A DNA stretch of 20,268 nucleotides, taken from positions 1 to 20,268 of the forward strand of contig JAHFIF010000005.1 in the NCBI GenBank assembly GCA_023246535.1, in the 5' to 3' direction. The notes beneath the pieces were generated by a model. The model worked only from the letters and a program-made list of their open reading frames with translations. It was not told the origin of the DNA and did not search any database. Below, one piece after another: positions 19,458-20,268 of the stretch; within the stretch, counting starts at the first letter, position 1; each line of letters begins with the position of its first letter. Position numbers and translations under genes: made by a program. The DNA is from a bacterium. GTDB lineage: Bacteria; Patescibacteriota; Patescibacteriia; CAIQCM01.

Positions 19458-19940
19458 ATGAAACGCCAATTAACCATCCTCGCCATTATCGTCGTTGTCG
19501 TCGGACTCATCATCGCGTTCGCGCTGACGCGCAAGCCCGGCGCCAAAACGCCGCCCGGCCAAACGCCGATCAACCAAGCGACAACGCCAACAGCCTCTAA
19601 ACCCAACCCGCCGATCGTTCAAACCGGAACCATGCCGGCGCTCACGGTCAGTTCGCCGCAACCGGCCGGCGACACGGTCGTCATCGACAAGGTCGCGCTC
19701 CCGATCCATGGTTTTGTCGTCATCCGCGACGCGGTGACCAACAAGACCGTCGGCGCCAGCAACGTTATTCTCTTCCCGGAAACAATGAACATGAAAATCG
19801 ACGCCGTTGTTGTCAAAGGACGCAGCTATATCGCCGAGATCCACGCCGACGGCGACAATAACGGGATCTTCGATCTGAAGATCGACCCGCCGTTCATCGC
19901 CGGCGGCAAAACCGTCAGCGCGGCGTTCAAAGTAAAATAA
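19458..19940 (+). CDS. Membrane-anchored surface protein with a DUF7282-like domain (160 aa)
   Basis: The start MKRQ is followed by one hydrophobic helix (about 5-24, LTILAIIVVVVGLIIAFAL), then a Pro/Thr-rich linker (25-60) and a beta-rich outer domain at about 65-160. That domain carries VVIDKVALPIHGFVVIRD, ASNVILFPE and the end motif AEIHADGDNNGIFDLK, which fits the DUF7282 pattern found in surface proteins (recalled from memory, not searched). Likely anchored and facing outward. A TATAAT 8 bases before ATG suggests a leaderless message. Followed by a bidirectional terminator. Confidence 0.8.
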   Translation: MKRQLTILAIIVVVVGLIIAFALTRKPGAKTPPGQTPINQATTPTASKPNPPIVQTGTMPALTVSSPQPAGDTVVIDKVALPIHGFVVIRDAVTNKTVGASNVILFPETMNMKIDAVVVKGRSYIAEIHADGDNNGIFDLKIDPPFIAGGKTVSAAFKVK

Positions 19941-19941
19941 T

Positions 19942-19978
19942 AAAAAACATCCCCCGCCAAAGGCGGAGGATGTTTTTT
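19942..19978. terminator. Bidirectional terminator between converging genes
   Basis: A long stem (AAAAAACATCC..CCGCC with GGCGG..GGATGTTTTTT, one mismatch) with loop AAA and T-runs on both strands closes the plus-strand gene at 19458-19940 and the minus-strand gene at 19986-20234. Confidence 0.88.
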
Positions 19979-19985
19979 ATTTTGC

Positions 19986-20234
19986 TCAATTCAACTGTGC
20001 AAGCTCGAAAGCCTTTCTCGCTTCGGCAACCGCCTGGTACGCTTCTTCTTCGGTATCAAAAACTTTTTCGCTGAATACTTCGGCGCGGGCTTTGCCACTA
20101 GCATCAACGCGGCCCGCAACCGGCAGGCAAGCGACAAAATTTCCATCCCGTCGCTTTATCTCGTACGGCTGCAGCGCGGGACGGATGAACGGTTCATTGG
20201 GAACCGCCTCGTGGAACAATGACTCGATCGACAT
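19986..20234 (-). CDS. Small protein of unknown function (82 aa)
   Basis: No family recognised. It is a soluble, slightly acidic protein with a folded-looking centre (PYEIKRRDGNFVACLPVAGR, then EVFSEKVFDTEEEAYQAV) and a C-terminal helix (EEEAYQAVAEARKAFELAQ). The centre resembles the small beta-beta-alpha modules that contain FDTEEEAYQA-type phrases, such as AP2-like integrase N-domains, but the match is too short to claim. ATG at 20234 is chosen; no ribosome-binding site is seen. Converges on the DUF7282-like gene with a shared terminator. The gene is complete; only 34 bases lie between it and the window edge. Confidence 0.7.
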   Translation of the reverse strand: MSIESLFHEAVPNEPFIRPALQPYEIKRRDGNFVACLPVAGRVDASGKARAEVFSEKVFDTEEEAYQAVAEARKAFELAQLN

Positions 20235-20268
20235 ATTTGATCAATCCACTGATTTGAAAATTTGCCTT

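Noticed and set aside
1..20268. CRISPR array or complete insertion sequence
   Set aside because: No regularly spaced direct repeats and no transposase-like gene were seen; the only mobile-like trace is the 163-bp inverted-repeat element.

Overview
The window reads as a chromosomal segment of a Patescibacteria/CPR bacterium, most likely from the Parcubacteria side. This is inferred from ribosomal proteins with long Lys/Ala-rich tails, compact ribosomal operons almost free of Shine-Dalgarno sites, several apparently leaderless genes, short word-like intergenic repeats, and many genes without recognisable relatives. No in-frame UGA recoding is needed, so the ordinary bacterial code fits.

Layout. 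Most genes are on the minus strand and are read from right to left. At 13487-13915 the str operon starts (rpsL-rpsG-fusA), from a good promoter at 13957-13985 to a terminator at 10797-10829. Between fusA and tuf, normally neighbours, lies a 3.6 kb insert (7292-10768): a type IV pilin-like gene, one plus-strand orphan with a structured leader, an anchored exported protein, a class 2-type dihydroorotate dehydrogenase (pyrD) and an acidic protein of unknown function. A new promoter (7255-7283) then drives tuf-rpsJ. After a 392-base non-coding gap full of inverted repeats, the S10/spc operon continues as rplC-rplD-rplW-rplB-rpsS-rplV-rpsC-rplP-rpmC-rpsQ-rplN, with rplN cut by the left edge.

Upstream of rpsL is a second accessory block (14228-18296, minus strand): a possible DNA-binding protein, a small unknown protein, a ParB-like protein, and a large SF2 helicase carrying a sigma-70 region-4-like C-terminus. 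All four have clear Shine-Dalgarno sites, unlike the ribosomal genes, and the block has two strong promoters and two terminators. It is the best candidate here for an undescribed system; the sequence does not show its function. To its right are a site-2-protease-like membrane metalloprotease (minus), rpmB (plus), a membrane-anchored DUF7282-like protein (plus) and a small unknown protein (minus).

Non-coding structure is unusually rich: a 163-bp element with 24-bp inverted ends whose edge supplies the -35 box of the rpsL promoter, a shared 29-bp repeat at two distant loci, long imperfect palindromes in the S10 operon gap, and a leader with a possible anti-SD switch ahead of the plus-strand orphan.
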